From Desarmillaria ectypa (taxonomy: Eukaryota > Basidiomycota > Agaricomycetes > Agaricales > Physalacriaceae): a stretch of 64,000 nucleotides of DNA. A program made the translations under genes and the position numbers. The notes under the pieces are model-generated. The model saw only the letters and a program-made list of their open reading frames with translations. It did not search any database and was not told where the DNA came from. Location: the NCBI GenBank assembly GCA_030407005.1, contig JAUDYN010000011.1:114501-178500 (forward strand). Reading direction: 5' to 3'. Of this stretch, positions 1 through 10,656 are shown piece by piece. Positions within the stretch are counted from its first letter, which is position 1. Each line of letters opens with the position of its first letter.

Positions 1-2336
1 GAATTTAAGGGGATAATTAACCGAAACGATCATAGGAAAAAAGGAAGCCATTGGTATAGCGTTTGGAAAGTTTGTTCAATCTCGATGGGAACTTGACTCA
101 CAGTTGAATGGAAGGAGATAATCACTAATAACAGGCGGCTCCACCGGTCGAAAGACCCGAGTTATGGAAACATGTCCCGAGAAACCCACGTGAAACCAAA
201 AAAATCTCCTGGATAGATGGGCCGATACACAGGAGGCAGGACATAAATATTAGAGCGCTATCAATGAATCATTTAACTTGACCTGTACTATCAGTTGGCT
301 ATCGGATGGATTTCATCCTCTTGCTGATTGGAGAAATGAGCTGAACATACACCAGAGTGAGGCCTGTCGGTAAAGAGCGGAGAACAATCGGCCCTTCGCA
401 GTCAAAGCAGCTGAGGTTCTACTAGTATAGCACTTAGATATCCCAGGCACCGCAGTACGAATGTTGAAACAGTATGACAAGCGCCATCAGATAGAACAAA
501 GAAAAGATTTTGCGAAGCCTCTCATGAACATGATGGTAGTACGCCGCAGAGTTTGGCTGTCCCTCTTACATCAGTGCCTGAGATGCGCGCACTATACTAG
601 GATATGCTGCTCTGTCCGGAATCGCCAGCCTCGCTGGCAAAAGCTAACAGTTGAAGGGACTCGCGACCTTGTAAAGGCGTAGGCGACAATACCTCAGAGA
701 ATACCGCAAAAGCATCTAAACCCAGAAAAAGTGGTTGGCTGTTGAAGTGCAAAAGTCAAAACTTGTAGTAATTATAGTCTATGGTCTATATTTCGCTCAC
801 ATTAGACCTATCAGACGATGAATCGGATTATTCACATACCGCCCCAATATTGGCGGTGTGTCAACCCCGCTATTCGCATCCAATTCATCTATCAGTATGC
901 AGACCCGGTAGTTGAGGATTCGATCAGCCTGGATGTCGCGGCTCATCAGATGCGGGTGCCTTGTGTAATGGTACGTATTTTGTAAGTCTATATTGACTAT
1001 AGTTATCCTTGGTACCAGATCCTAAAAATTGTGACCATGTCAGATGCAACATCCATACAAAACACTAGTCGCGAGTTCAAAGACGAATCTGTCCTTCGTA
1101 GAGAGAAAAATAGATCGTCCTAGCGTGTTTCCGCCACGTACCATATCCAGATGAGCATCAGAGCATCAGAGAATAACCTGGTTGTAAAGCAAATCAGGGC
1201 TGGATCAAACATCAGGGAAAGCGCTGTCACCTCCACCAAGGAAGGCATCATTGACAACGAGGATGCTGTTTAAGATTCCCAGGTTTTGTGCCGATAGGAC
1301 GTGGGATCGTTTGCAGATTCGGAGGCAATACTCGACCGAGATCACGTTGAAAACGCTGAGAAGCCATCGAAGCGGAAAAAAAAGGGCTCGATAATGATGC
1401 GGACCGAGCAATTAAATTACATTCAAATAGTGGCGGCTGCTAAAGTTCAAGAAAGTTGAAAGAACTGGTAACAGACGACATTCTGTTTTCCCCCATTTCT
1501 GAGGACGGAATGAGGAATAGTGAGGTATTTCGAAGGGAGATGAAGCCAACGAATCTTCGGTGAAATGTACATTGCAGCAACTTGGGGTCGTACAGAGATA
1601 GTTCAGTCGCCGAATTGATCCCCAGTAACGAGGAAAGAAAGGTGGATCAATCACTAAAACTGATGCTGTAGCTCGCTACTCCGTATGAAATTCTCTCTTT
1701 GGCCAGTAAAATTAGGCTCTAATCTTTGTACCGTAGCTCCAGTCGGTTCATCTGGGTGGGATAAAGCCTCGCGAAGTGAAGAAAAATCCTTATGACGGAT
1801 CTCAAAGCATGTACATATATAATGTTGTCGATGTAGAGGTGCGTTTGGGCCGCTGTGAAGTTCTTGGGTTTGTCTTAACGAGACTTTAATCAGAAATTGG
1901 CAAAGGCAGCACACGGTCCGGCGTATAGGCTTCCAAAGCGACCCGCGAAGTCTTTCATGTCTTTAATCCCGCACCTCGATGAAGATGATATTTACCCTGC
2001 GTACCACAAGTGGTACTAGGGCTCGCGTAAGTTGTACCAACTATCAATGGCAAGGTTACTGAGCTCTTGAAAACCAAGTTGTGGGAAAACCTCTACTCAG
2101 AAGACTGAGGCGAAAATTCGGATACTAATGATTGGGAAATTACATGGAGTACTACCATTGATATCCTCAATATCGCTCGATGACCATCTTTTCAAAGGAT
2201 AAGGATGTTTCGAGCTGAAATGTCATTGATGCGAGCACGCCGAATAGTTGATAAATTGTCAGAGAATACAATTCGGATAGTGCGTCTACCATCAAAGTCG
2301 ACCTCAAAGCCAGTAAAATTTCACACTGAGTATCGT
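1..2336. other. Host DNA, no gene recognised
   Basis: No reading frame here gives a recognisable protein or a convincing chain of exons with GT..AG junctions. Short open stretches occur on both strands, for example 1,654-1,914 on the minus strand, but none continues across plausible splice sites. The segment keeps many CpG dinucleotides, so it resembles the host DNA to its right and not the transposon island. It may hold decayed exons of the minus-strand fragment at 2,337-2,662: around 2,170-2,330 the minus strand has coherent but frame-shifted coding-like runs, including NDISARNIL, which resembles a kinase catalytic loop. Confidence 0.4.
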
Positions 2337-2662
2337 CTACACCAAAGTTTCTCGTTTCGTCCTAAGCACCAGAAGACTTTGATCCCGCACCCGAGGTATC
2401 CCTTTCTTAATCGCGTCCTTCAGCGGTTTCAGGTCTTCCGCGTTGCCTTGAGGTAGAAGTTTGATTACGAATTCCTTTAGGCCTTGATTCTGAGCTAGGG
2501 AATTATAAAGGGATTTGGAGAGCGAAGTATCGTAAAAATCGTTATCGCTAACAGATAACAGTCAGTCCATATACAGAAAACACTTACGTTACTGTACTAC
2601 CCCATAACGGTGAGAGCGTTTTTCGAGGCAAGGGTTTGAAGAATACATGCAACTTGCCTTCC
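2337..2662 (-). CDS. Unrecognised two-exon coding fragment
   Basis: On the minus strand, exons 2,588-2,662 and 2,337-2,547 join across a 40-nt intron (2,548-2,587) with a GTAAGT donor and a TTAG acceptor. The join keeps one frame for about 95 codons and ends at a TAG (2,337-2,339). The peptide is hydrophilic and helix-prone, with runs such as SLYNSLAQNQGLKEFVIKLL, and looks like genuine protein. I do not recognise the family. The 5' end is missing: upstream sequence in this frame has stops, so a further exon or an acceptor near 2,663 is implied. It may be the surviving part of a decayed gene, because coding-like sequence continues past the stop in other frames. Confidence 0.3.
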
Positions 2663-3442
2663 CTATCACATAGCACGCATTAAAATCTGTATCAGTATGT
2701 TTTATGAAGACAGGAAGAGTGAGTGTAGATAATGGACTAAGGAATGGCCAGCAGTGGACCCAGGTTCATTTCATAATTTCATAAAGAGACAGTTTCGGCT
2801 TCGAAGTTCTGGTTATGAACAGTTGGGAGAGGTAAAAACTCCACGTTGGTAGTAGTTGGCATTATCATCGAGGAAGTACTTGAACGGGACTCGATGAGTC
2901 ATAGTTTCGCTGTCAGCAAGCCAAGGCCGTCCCGGGGCGTTCCGTTCTTTCATCAGATCGCGTGCTATTCAGGTCCTTCCCTCTTCTCGCCCGACTTCGT
3001 GCTTTACATCCATGGGCTCTTCGAGGAGACTGCACTTTTCTATTGAATACGGCCCTAATAATTCAGCTTTGGAGACTACAACTCTAACCCTTGTATTTGA
3101 CTGGAACAAGGGCAACCGAATCAAATACGGTGTTCCGAAAACAAATGCTTTGCCTCATTTTGCTTGACCTCGTGTGATATCGATACTTGTCATCACCCTT
3201 CATCCCACCCTTTCCGATCTGTGTATTTATTCAAGATACACAAAATCTTGGAGCATTTCCAGTCTCTGATCTCTTAGACAGTGAGTTCATTTTTGTCGGA
3301 AAGTTCCTTATGTTTCCTCTAAGCGCTCTCCAAGTCCAAGTCAATTATCTCTCAGTAACAAGTGAGCCACCCACGTTGAAGTCACTTTGATCTCAGGAAT
3401 CAAGACTCCCCATTTCACAGTCCAAGTGCTGTAGAATCCAAA
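2663..3442. other. Intergenic, nothing recognised
   Basis: No supported gene. Short open frames at 2,846-3,046 and 3,187-3,390 have no recognisable motif and no good splice partners. Confidence 0.4.
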
Positions 3443-4942
3443 ATGACTCGTGATATGTAGGTTCTTCTTCATCTTCGACCGGCTCTATCTTACTCTCATT
3501 AGATATCATCCTTCATCTGGCCGTTCGTCTGGTTTTCGTTTGGCATCGTCTGGTTCGGAAGTGGCCAGTGCCCTGTCACTTTGCCTTTCAAATTTCCAAC
3601 TAATTATCTCCCTTTCAAGACTTCCCTGGCAGCGCCTACTGATAGGCCTGCTCCGATCCATGGAGTCCCTCTCGATGTATTGGAAGAGATCTTTACCAGC
3701 TTGATCAACAGTTTGATTCTTGGTGTCGACGATTATCACGGCGACCGCTTCCCTTTCAGCATGCTCACTATTTCTCATGTGTGCGTCTATTGGAGGGACG
3801 TATCACATTCTCTCGCTTCCTTGTGGTCCTTCATCTTTGTTCCAGTTCGATACTTGATATTAAGGGATGAGCACTGCCGAGAATGCCGGGATGTCGACAT
3901 ATCGGTTCCGTCAGCGCTAATCAATGTTTACCTTCGGCGTTCAAAGGACTACCCACTATCTCTTTTCCTGTTCCGAATGCATGATGACATGCGAAGGAAA
4001 TGACCAAGGTTGACGAAAAGTCACACATCTGCTGCCATAGCGTCACTCCGTACACAAGCTCACCGTTGGCGTGAGCTCTACATATCTTTCGTTCCCTCAG
4101 AATTCAAGGATTTTCCCAAGCTCCTCACAGGATTACGAAACCTTGCTTCCCTCAAGCGACTTACCTGCGTAAAACCCTTTGACGTATGGAAGTTTCGTGC
4201 GTTTACCACTGCCCCAAACCTTCGCTGGTTAGATCTCGGGGAATACGTCCGTCCAGGTAAAACTTCGTCCCCCTTCCCTTACGCTCAAATCCATCACCTT
4301 ATTCTTCGATCCCTCGATTTTCAGTCAACGTCCCTATTCCCCAACGTCACCGATGTGACCATGTACGGCACTCCCCCACAGCACTTCCTCTTACCAAGCC
4401 CTGCCTCAGCATCTAACCTCGTCTCACTTACCATCTGCCTCACCTACTTTACCCAAGAACATCTCCCCCTCTATCGGCGTAACGTCGCCCTTCCCCGGCT
4501 TCGGGACTTGACCATCATCTACGTTGGCCCCGTCAGGAACCCATTCAAAGCGCAATATCTCACTCGAGACTTGATCACGGTATTCTCCCACAGAATCCAG
4601 CATCTCACTCTCTGGCGGGTACCCATTTGCGTAAAAGACCTCATAGCTATCTTGGAACCCCTTACCGAGCTCCGGCACCTTGGTATACATGACCCCCTCC
4701 CGCCCGTATGCAGACCGTATTGTCCTATCTCGCACGAACTGATCCGGCGCCTCGCTACGGACCCGTTGTTCCTCCCACACGTGAACTCACTGGACCTCAG
4801 GTGGCAGTGGCATGATGTTGATGGAGGGATGGTCATGGATATGCTGCTGTACAGGACAGGTAGCACACGGTTCGCGATGCCGTACGTCCCGCCATCGTAT
4901 TTGAATGGTCTCATTGAGCAGATGAGGCACTGGGTCATCTAA
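3443..4942 (+). pseudogene. F-box / leucine-rich-type protein gene broken by one TGA
   Basis: F-box proteins recruit substrates to SCF ubiquitin ligases. An F-box-like motif appears near 3,650-3,830: PLDVLEEIF, then SMLTISHVCVYWRDVSHSL. A leucine-rich region typical of large mushroom F-box families follows to the TAA at 4,940-4,942. The frame is open from 3,503 and again after 4,003, interrupted only by TGA at 4,001-4,003. A CGA (Arg) codon mutated C to T would explain it, since the protein reads through smoothly in the same frame. No in-frame ATG lies upstream. A possible 5' structure is ATG 3,443, intron 3,457-3,502, then intron 3,561-3,619 with a weak GTGGCC donor. A sequencing error or strain-specific nonsense allele is possible. 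The F-box call is moderately sure. Confidence 0.65.
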
Positions 4943-5585
4943 TGAGCTTTGGGTTTGGGAACGTCGAGTAGGAACATCTCGTATTCAACGGGACGATATT
5001 CTTCAGGTTATATTTGCTGTGTTTGTGGGAGAAAAGGAAAGTGGACGTCTCTTGACTGAGGCTGCATAACGTTACAAATAAATGTACTGGTATGCAATAA
5101 TACGTCAGGATCTTTGGAGAATGTCCCCTTTTCTTGGTCTGGTTCAGATATGTTGAACACTGCAATCGGTATTCATGGAAATAGAGAAAACATCATGCGC
5201 CAGAATTCGGCATTTGACATAAACACGAGTGACATCGTAGAGGCCGCATCATCGTCCCCGACCTCCAGCGACACGAGGTTGCTTCCATGAACAGAAATTT
5301 CTACCTTCTTGTACGTCATTCTGTAAGTCATCAGGCTACTATTTCGCAGAAACATCGATTCCCGAACCTTACCGTATCAGCCGAAGACTTATCCGCTTCG
5401 CAAAAAAGATTTTGGATAGACAATGCGTCCATGTGCGCTATGTCTCTTCTTTGACATTGATACCTAGTTCTTCCGCAAAATAAGCCTTCGAACGCCACCG
5501 CGCATGGCATTCTATCATCCTTCAATCCTCGTTAAACATAAAATCCGTCTCGTAACTCGCAAATGCTTCCTTCTCACCTGCAATA
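4943..5585. other. Intergenic between F-box gene and hydrophobin
   Basis: No coding signal stands out. It should hold the hydrophobin promoter. The only AT-rich core-promoter candidate is CATAAAATCC near 5,538, about 45 nt before the hydrophobin ATG, and it is a weak TATA match. Confidence 0.4.
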
Positions 5586-6035
5586 ATGTTCACCATTTTA
5601 CACTCTTTCCTTCTCCTTGCCACAGCAGCATTCACAGTCGCGGAAACCCCTACACAACGATGTTCTGGCTACAACCAACTCGTCCAATGCTGCGAGAACG
5701 TCGTCATGGCCAATAAAGCTCCCCTCGCTGCCTTGAACGTCGATGCCGGACCTCTGGACCCTACCAAGCTTGTTGGGCTGGGTTGCAGTTTACCCAGAGT
5801 TGTTATCGCTCAGGCAGCTGTTAGCTGGTACGTTTTCCCTATGTTGTTGGGATCAAGTGCTGAAAGCGACGGATTTAGTTCGAGCCCTACGGCTACGGAG
5901 TTGTGCTGCAGTACTAACATCTTCGTTGCGAACGACGGTAAGTCTGATGATGTTCCTTGGAGTATGATAAGATGAGACTTACCGACGACTGCAGGAACCT
6001 TCACTGCAGTAAACTGCACAATGGCCGCAAAATGA
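5586..6035 (+). CDS. Class I hydrophobin
   Basis: Small secreted protein that self-assembles at air-water interfaces and coats hyphae, spores and fruit bodies. Exons are 5,586-5,827, 5,879-5,937 and 5,995-6,035. Introns of 51 and 57 nt have GTACGT/TTAG and GTAAGT/GCAG ends. The 113-residue product starts with a hydrophobic signal peptide (about residues 1-19, cut after FTVA). Eight cysteines follow at 26, 35, 36, 67, 81, 90, 91 and 108, with spacing C-x8-CC-x30-C-x13-C-x8-CC-x16-C. The CC pairs at cysteines 2-3 and 6-7 are the hydrophobin signature. Cysteine 5 exists only after splicing: TG at the end of exon 1 joins T of exon 2. The x8 gap between cysteines 5 and 6 is longer than the usual x5. 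No defect seen. Confidence 0.88.
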
Positions 6036-7375
6036 ACCTGAGGTGGGGTTCGGGAGGTCTGGAACCTCGGCATGTGAAGTCTGCAATCCACCCTTGTAGG
6101 ATGACAAGCTCCCACAACTGTTTTTTATTGAGCGAAAAAGATCGTGATGAGATGAAGGTGTCATTATCGATAACAAATAGCGCTTACTGGACAAACTTTC
6201 GCTATCCGGATACCGTCCGAACTCGTAGAGTGCATTGAGAAGTGAGCACTTGTTGAGACAAGATCCATCATCAGTGTTGTAGCGCATTACGAGTTGCAGG
6301 TTAGTCTAGATTGCTAGTATTTTCTGAGAGTCGAACAGTTCCACAGTATCTGGGAAGCGAAGGCAGAAAGGTTTAGGGTGCTCATCATGACAACAGAAAG
6401 TTCTGCCAGTACTGGTGGTAACATCATTTCACCAGAAAGGTTAGAGACAGACGTCAAAACAGAGCGAACATGCGTACGATGACCTTCCATTCTCTGATGA
6501 GCTTCGCTTGTCGAGAAATTCTCCGATGTATCGGTATGCTTGAACATGGCAGTCTTCATAACTGCGGCAGTAGAGAGTACTGTAAGTTGTGCTTGAAAAT
6601 GAGAAGGAGACAGAAAATGCTGGCACGCAGGCACTGGTGGAGGTAGGAAGCGATGAGGAAGCCCAACAAACAAGCCTCGACAACGCGTACCGGCACTCGG
6701 ACCGTATCCGATTTCCTTTCATTTGCCCTCGTGGAACAGGTACCCAACTGAGCTTCAAGAGGCGCGACATACCAGTCATCATCTTGTCTCGAAAATTTGC
6801 CTCTGACCTCTAGTATTTTTTTCTCAGTCTTTCCAGTACCCTTGCTCGTCTTTTCACTGAATGACCTAGGTACGGCTCCAAGTTGTTCGAAATGTTCGTT
6901 ATTGTGGTCTAATTTCGTCTGTAGATCGGCATAGCGACGTACTGCTGGCACTTCTTGTACCAGATATTTTGCTTCTTATCCTATCAGCTTGCAAGATCAG
7001 CTTCAAGATCTACTGTGACCGTTCGAGTCCTGTCTTCCTGCGCTATACACTCGATCAAGCTTGCTCGGGCCGCTTCCTTGCTTTCCTCTCATCTGACCAC
7101 CCTACTTTGTTCGATAGTACCTGCCTGATACCGGTTTGTGTAGGTTCCCTACTGTTTCCGAGAAGAACAGCGCATCTCATTTGATACTAGTATCTGCTTT
7201 ATCGTTCCTATCAATCGGCGTGGTTCTTCAGGACCCTAGGACCCTTCGCACCCGCAGCCCGTACGGCAGCTTTATACACAAGCGCTACCATGTTGCTGCA
7301 CACGAATGATAAGACGATTATTTCGGCAGGATAAGCATGGCGGATTTCCTATCAGAAGTATTCTTGGCGTTCGTG
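6036..7375. other. Intergenic, one unrecognised minus-strand open stretch
   Basis: No recognised gene. The minus strand is open for 131 codons at 6,556-6,951. Its first 80 codons are charged and protein-like (HNNEHFEQLGAVPRSF, then a Lys/Arg-rich run), but I found no splice junction that carries the frame into the coding-like stretch at 6,314-6,580. It may be a decayed gene or chance. Confidence 0.3.
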
Positions 7376-7384
7376 TTTATATAG
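7376..7384 (+). promoter_or_regulatory. TATA box of the permease gene
   Basis: TTTATATAG lies 45 nt before the ATG at 7,430. The same TTTATATAGAGC string occurs 53 nt before the farnesyl diphosphate synthase ATG, which supports its role as a core promoter. Confidence 0.5.
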
Positions 7385-7429
7385 AGCATTCTTTGATGTT
7401 CGCCGAGGCTTCCGCATTCGTAGCTTGCT

Positions 7430-9939
7430 ATGTCCTCTGGAACTCAAGAGAAGACCTCCTTTGACGAGAAGAACGTCATCGTCGAGGCGGTCGCCTATGA
7501 AGCTCAAGATAACAGTGAAGGTAAGTATCTCAACTATTTCAGCCGAGGTAGGCCGATACTGACCGGCACACCGCTCACAGTCGCTATCGCGTCCAAATAC
7601 ACTCCAGAGCAGTACAAGAAGCTGAGACGCAAGATGGATTGTTACCTCCTTCCACTCATGTGGCTTTGCTGTGAGCAACTGCGCGTACAGCATTCTCTAG
7701 CGCTCACACATTCATTATCAGACGGTATTCAGCAAGCCGACAAGACGGGCTTGGGTGCGTCAAATCCCTCTGAATTCCATTACAAACCCTTAATCTCTTA
7801 CAGGTACTATGGCGACGTTCGGTCTGCGTGAGGACACTGGCCTGGTTGGGCAGCAGTACTCATGGTGACTATAGCACCGTTTTTATGCTACAGTCCTAAT
7901 TATTCACATTCTCAATAAGGCTGACAACAGTTTTCTACCTCACTTATATGTGCTTTGAATTCCCATCCAATATCCTCCTTCAACGATGGAGGATGGGTAA
8001 GACTTTGTACGTGTCTGTTTCTGCGCCGAGAAATCATCAATGACAACCGTTTATACGCAGGTCGATCTACATGGTACATTGATACTGCATCTCTCGATCT
8101 TTCTAACGTCTTCTAATAGATATGCTGGGGAGTTGTCGTCTTATGCATCGGTTTTGGTTGGTCCTCTATTCAATTCCCTCCATTATCGTAAAGGCTAACC
8201 GAGCCCGCAGCAAAGAACTTCAAACACCTTATCGCCTTGCGCGCCCTGCAAGGATTCTTCGAATGTTGTATCAGCCCAGGTTTTATCCTCATTATCGGAA
8301 GTTGGTACACTCGGCGAGAACACTCATCTCGCTCTCTAGTATTCCAAGTTCGTTTGCCAGCTCCCTCGTGTTCCATTCACTGTGCTTACATTCTTGCCAA
8401 ATAGAGCGCGAATGCAGGATTCGGCGTCATTGCTGATCTAACGCTCTACGGAATTGGTACGCTCGAATTTAGTGGAAAAGATATCCAGGCATGGCGCTAT
8501 ATGTCTTATGTACGCCGCGTCTTTCTTCTGTTCCACGCCTGCTCACTTATTTGCAGTTCCTCGGTTCACTCACCATCACCGTTGGCCTCCTCTGCTTGTA
8601 CTTTCTCGGCACGCCGTCTGAGGTTCCTTGGCTCACGAAGGAAGAAAAACGGATGGCCAATACCAGGATCCTCGAGAATCAGAGCGGACATGATCGAACA
8701 GGTACCAAGGTGTGGAAGTGGGACCAAGTTCGGGAATGTTTGGTCGATCCATGTGTACGTCATTCCGACGTTGGGTTTTCTCATGCCGGCTGAGATCGGT
8801 TCAGTTTTACTTTGCAGGAATCAACGCCTTTCTGTCATCGGCAGGCTTATCAGCTTGGTCTATGGAGCATTGTTGACACTTATATAGGTACCTAATGGAG
8901 GCCTGACAACGTTCGGAAGTATCATTAACAGGAGCTTTGGTTTTAGTACGCACATTTTTTCGACACCACTACTAACCATTAATTATATCCTCGTAAAGCG
9001 TCTCTGCAAGTGATCTTGTATACTATCCCTCGGAGTATGACCAGCGTTGTCATCTTCGTCATTGTCGGGCTGGTTCGTACCGCTCTTTGCTCCCCCTATC
9101 GCTGCAAAACTGACATAACGATAGGTCACATCAAAGTGGAAGAACCTCCGTCTGTACATCATGGCATTCGCGACGATTCCACCATTCATCGGGTTCCTTG
9201 GAATGGCTCTCATTGAGACGAGTGCATCTACTAAGGTACTCATTTCTTTCTTCATTTTACCCCCCGTTTTGATAATGCTTTTAACAGTGGACGAAATGGG
9301 GGATGTACTACATGACCGTAAGATACCTTGGCATACGAATCTCCCACGGCTTGATGAGTTTCTCCGACAGGTTCCGTTTGTTCTCAGTCTGTTCTTAGGG
9401 TGGACGCTTATTCCTTCGAACCTTCCCGGACGTACTAAGCGAACGGTGACCTCATCATTTACCTTCGTCGGGTGCGTTATCTCGTTGTCCTCCGAGGTTT
9501 AACGTTCAATGTTTTCCTGCAGTTACTGTGTTGGAAACATGTGCGGGTCACAGATATTCAAGACGAAAGATGCCGTACGTCCTTGCCCTCCTCCCCGATC
9601 CCCGTCATAATTCTATCATCTAGCCAACCTACACGCCGGGAGTCATTGGATGCAGCATATGCTTTGGCCTAGAGTTCCTCGTCATCATCGGTGCGTGTGG
9701 CCCTTGTTATCGTGAGAGACTGATTTTAATTAAGAACATTATTGTAGCCTGGCGGACGACTCTGGTGTTGCGGAATAGACGTCGGGATAAGGCGATGCTC
9801 ACAGATGGGCTGACGCATGAGGAGAGGGAATTGCAGGGAAAGATTAACGGAGAGTCCGATATGACGGACTTTGAGAATCCTCATGTGAGTCTTCACGCTT
9901 CTCTACCTTTAGACGCCAGATTCTCATTGTGTGGAATAG
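7430..9939 (+). CDS. MFS anion:cation symporter, allantoate permease (Dal5)-like
   Basis: Plasma-membrane major facilitator of the Dal5/Tna1 type, which takes up small organic anions such as allantoate, ureidosuccinate or nicotinate; the substrate cannot be read from sequence. About 19 short introns can be placed, the first at 7,521-7,580, 7,671-7,721, 7,755-7,803 and 7,865-7,919. Splicing gives family segments in order: KYTPEQYKKLRRKMD, LPLMWLCYGIQQADK, GTMATFGLREDTGL, EFPSNILLQRW, LIALRALQGFFE, SKWKNLRLYIMA and TPGVIGCSICFGLEF, with about 12 hydrophobic segments and close to 500 residues. One intron (8,841-8,887) appears to use GC-AG ends. The ATG fits a TATA box 45 nt upstream. The last exon is uncertain: coding is clear to 9,884 (DMTDFENPH), but the next intron would be only 28 nt if the stop is TAG 9,937-9,939. 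A broken copy lies 0.7 kb downstream. Confidence 0.8.
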
Positions 9940-10656
9940 TTCCGGTATACTCTCTGAGGAAGGAAGTCGATTTAGCTTTATTTACAACGACTACGACCCA
10001 AGCTGTAACAAATATGAAGATTTCATTTCCCCCCCTACTACTATGTTTCGTTGTGGGAGCGATCCTGAGCTATTGCTTCCGCCTCTGTGCCCTTCACACT
10101 ACTCGCGCTGTTCATTGCAATACTGCTCATGTACCCCGCCATACCTATTTAAGGATGCACTCAGTCGACGCCAATCCGGTAATAAGCCGTCTTGAACCAC
10201 GAGTTAGCGAGGAATGCACAAGGAGACCATTTATGAACATCTGGGTTCCGGAAATTAGGTGGGTCAAACGCACCTACTTCCAGTTGGGATCCATCGTACA
10301 GACTGGAGTTGCAGGCTGAGCTAGAATTTCCGACTTGACGGCACCACACCAATGAACTGTGCAGTGGAGCGTGTCGATGTTTGATCAGAACCCCCTCGCG
10401 ATAGCGAAACCTGGTTGGGACCAGACCAAATTGTAACGGTAGGACAAAGGATATGCACGGTTACGGTACGCTTACAGAGATGAGAGTGAACGCAATACAC
10501 GCTGACGTTTATCATTTAGGTATATAAGTCTGTCGACAAGAACTAATATTCCTTGTCACTCTTGAGCTGTTCTTTACTAAGCAACGAAAGCACTGGACTA
10601 CTTCTTGCATTATTCTGCATCATGCTTCGTACTCGTCGATCAATTCGTCCTAGATC
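9940..10656. other. Intergenic between permease copies
   Basis: No supported gene. A TATATAAG box at 10,521-10,528 lies where the promoter of the second permease copy would be. The frame open at 9,765-10,319 is read-through of the last permease exon into its 3' region, not a separate gene. Confidence 0.4.

Noticed and set aside
5810..6287. Minus-strand frames opposite the hydrophobin
   Set aside because: They mirror hydrophobin exons and introns and have no features of their own.
9765..10319. Separate 184-codon gene
   Set aside because: Its first 40 codons are the last clear permease exon; the rest is read-through past a GTGAGT donor.
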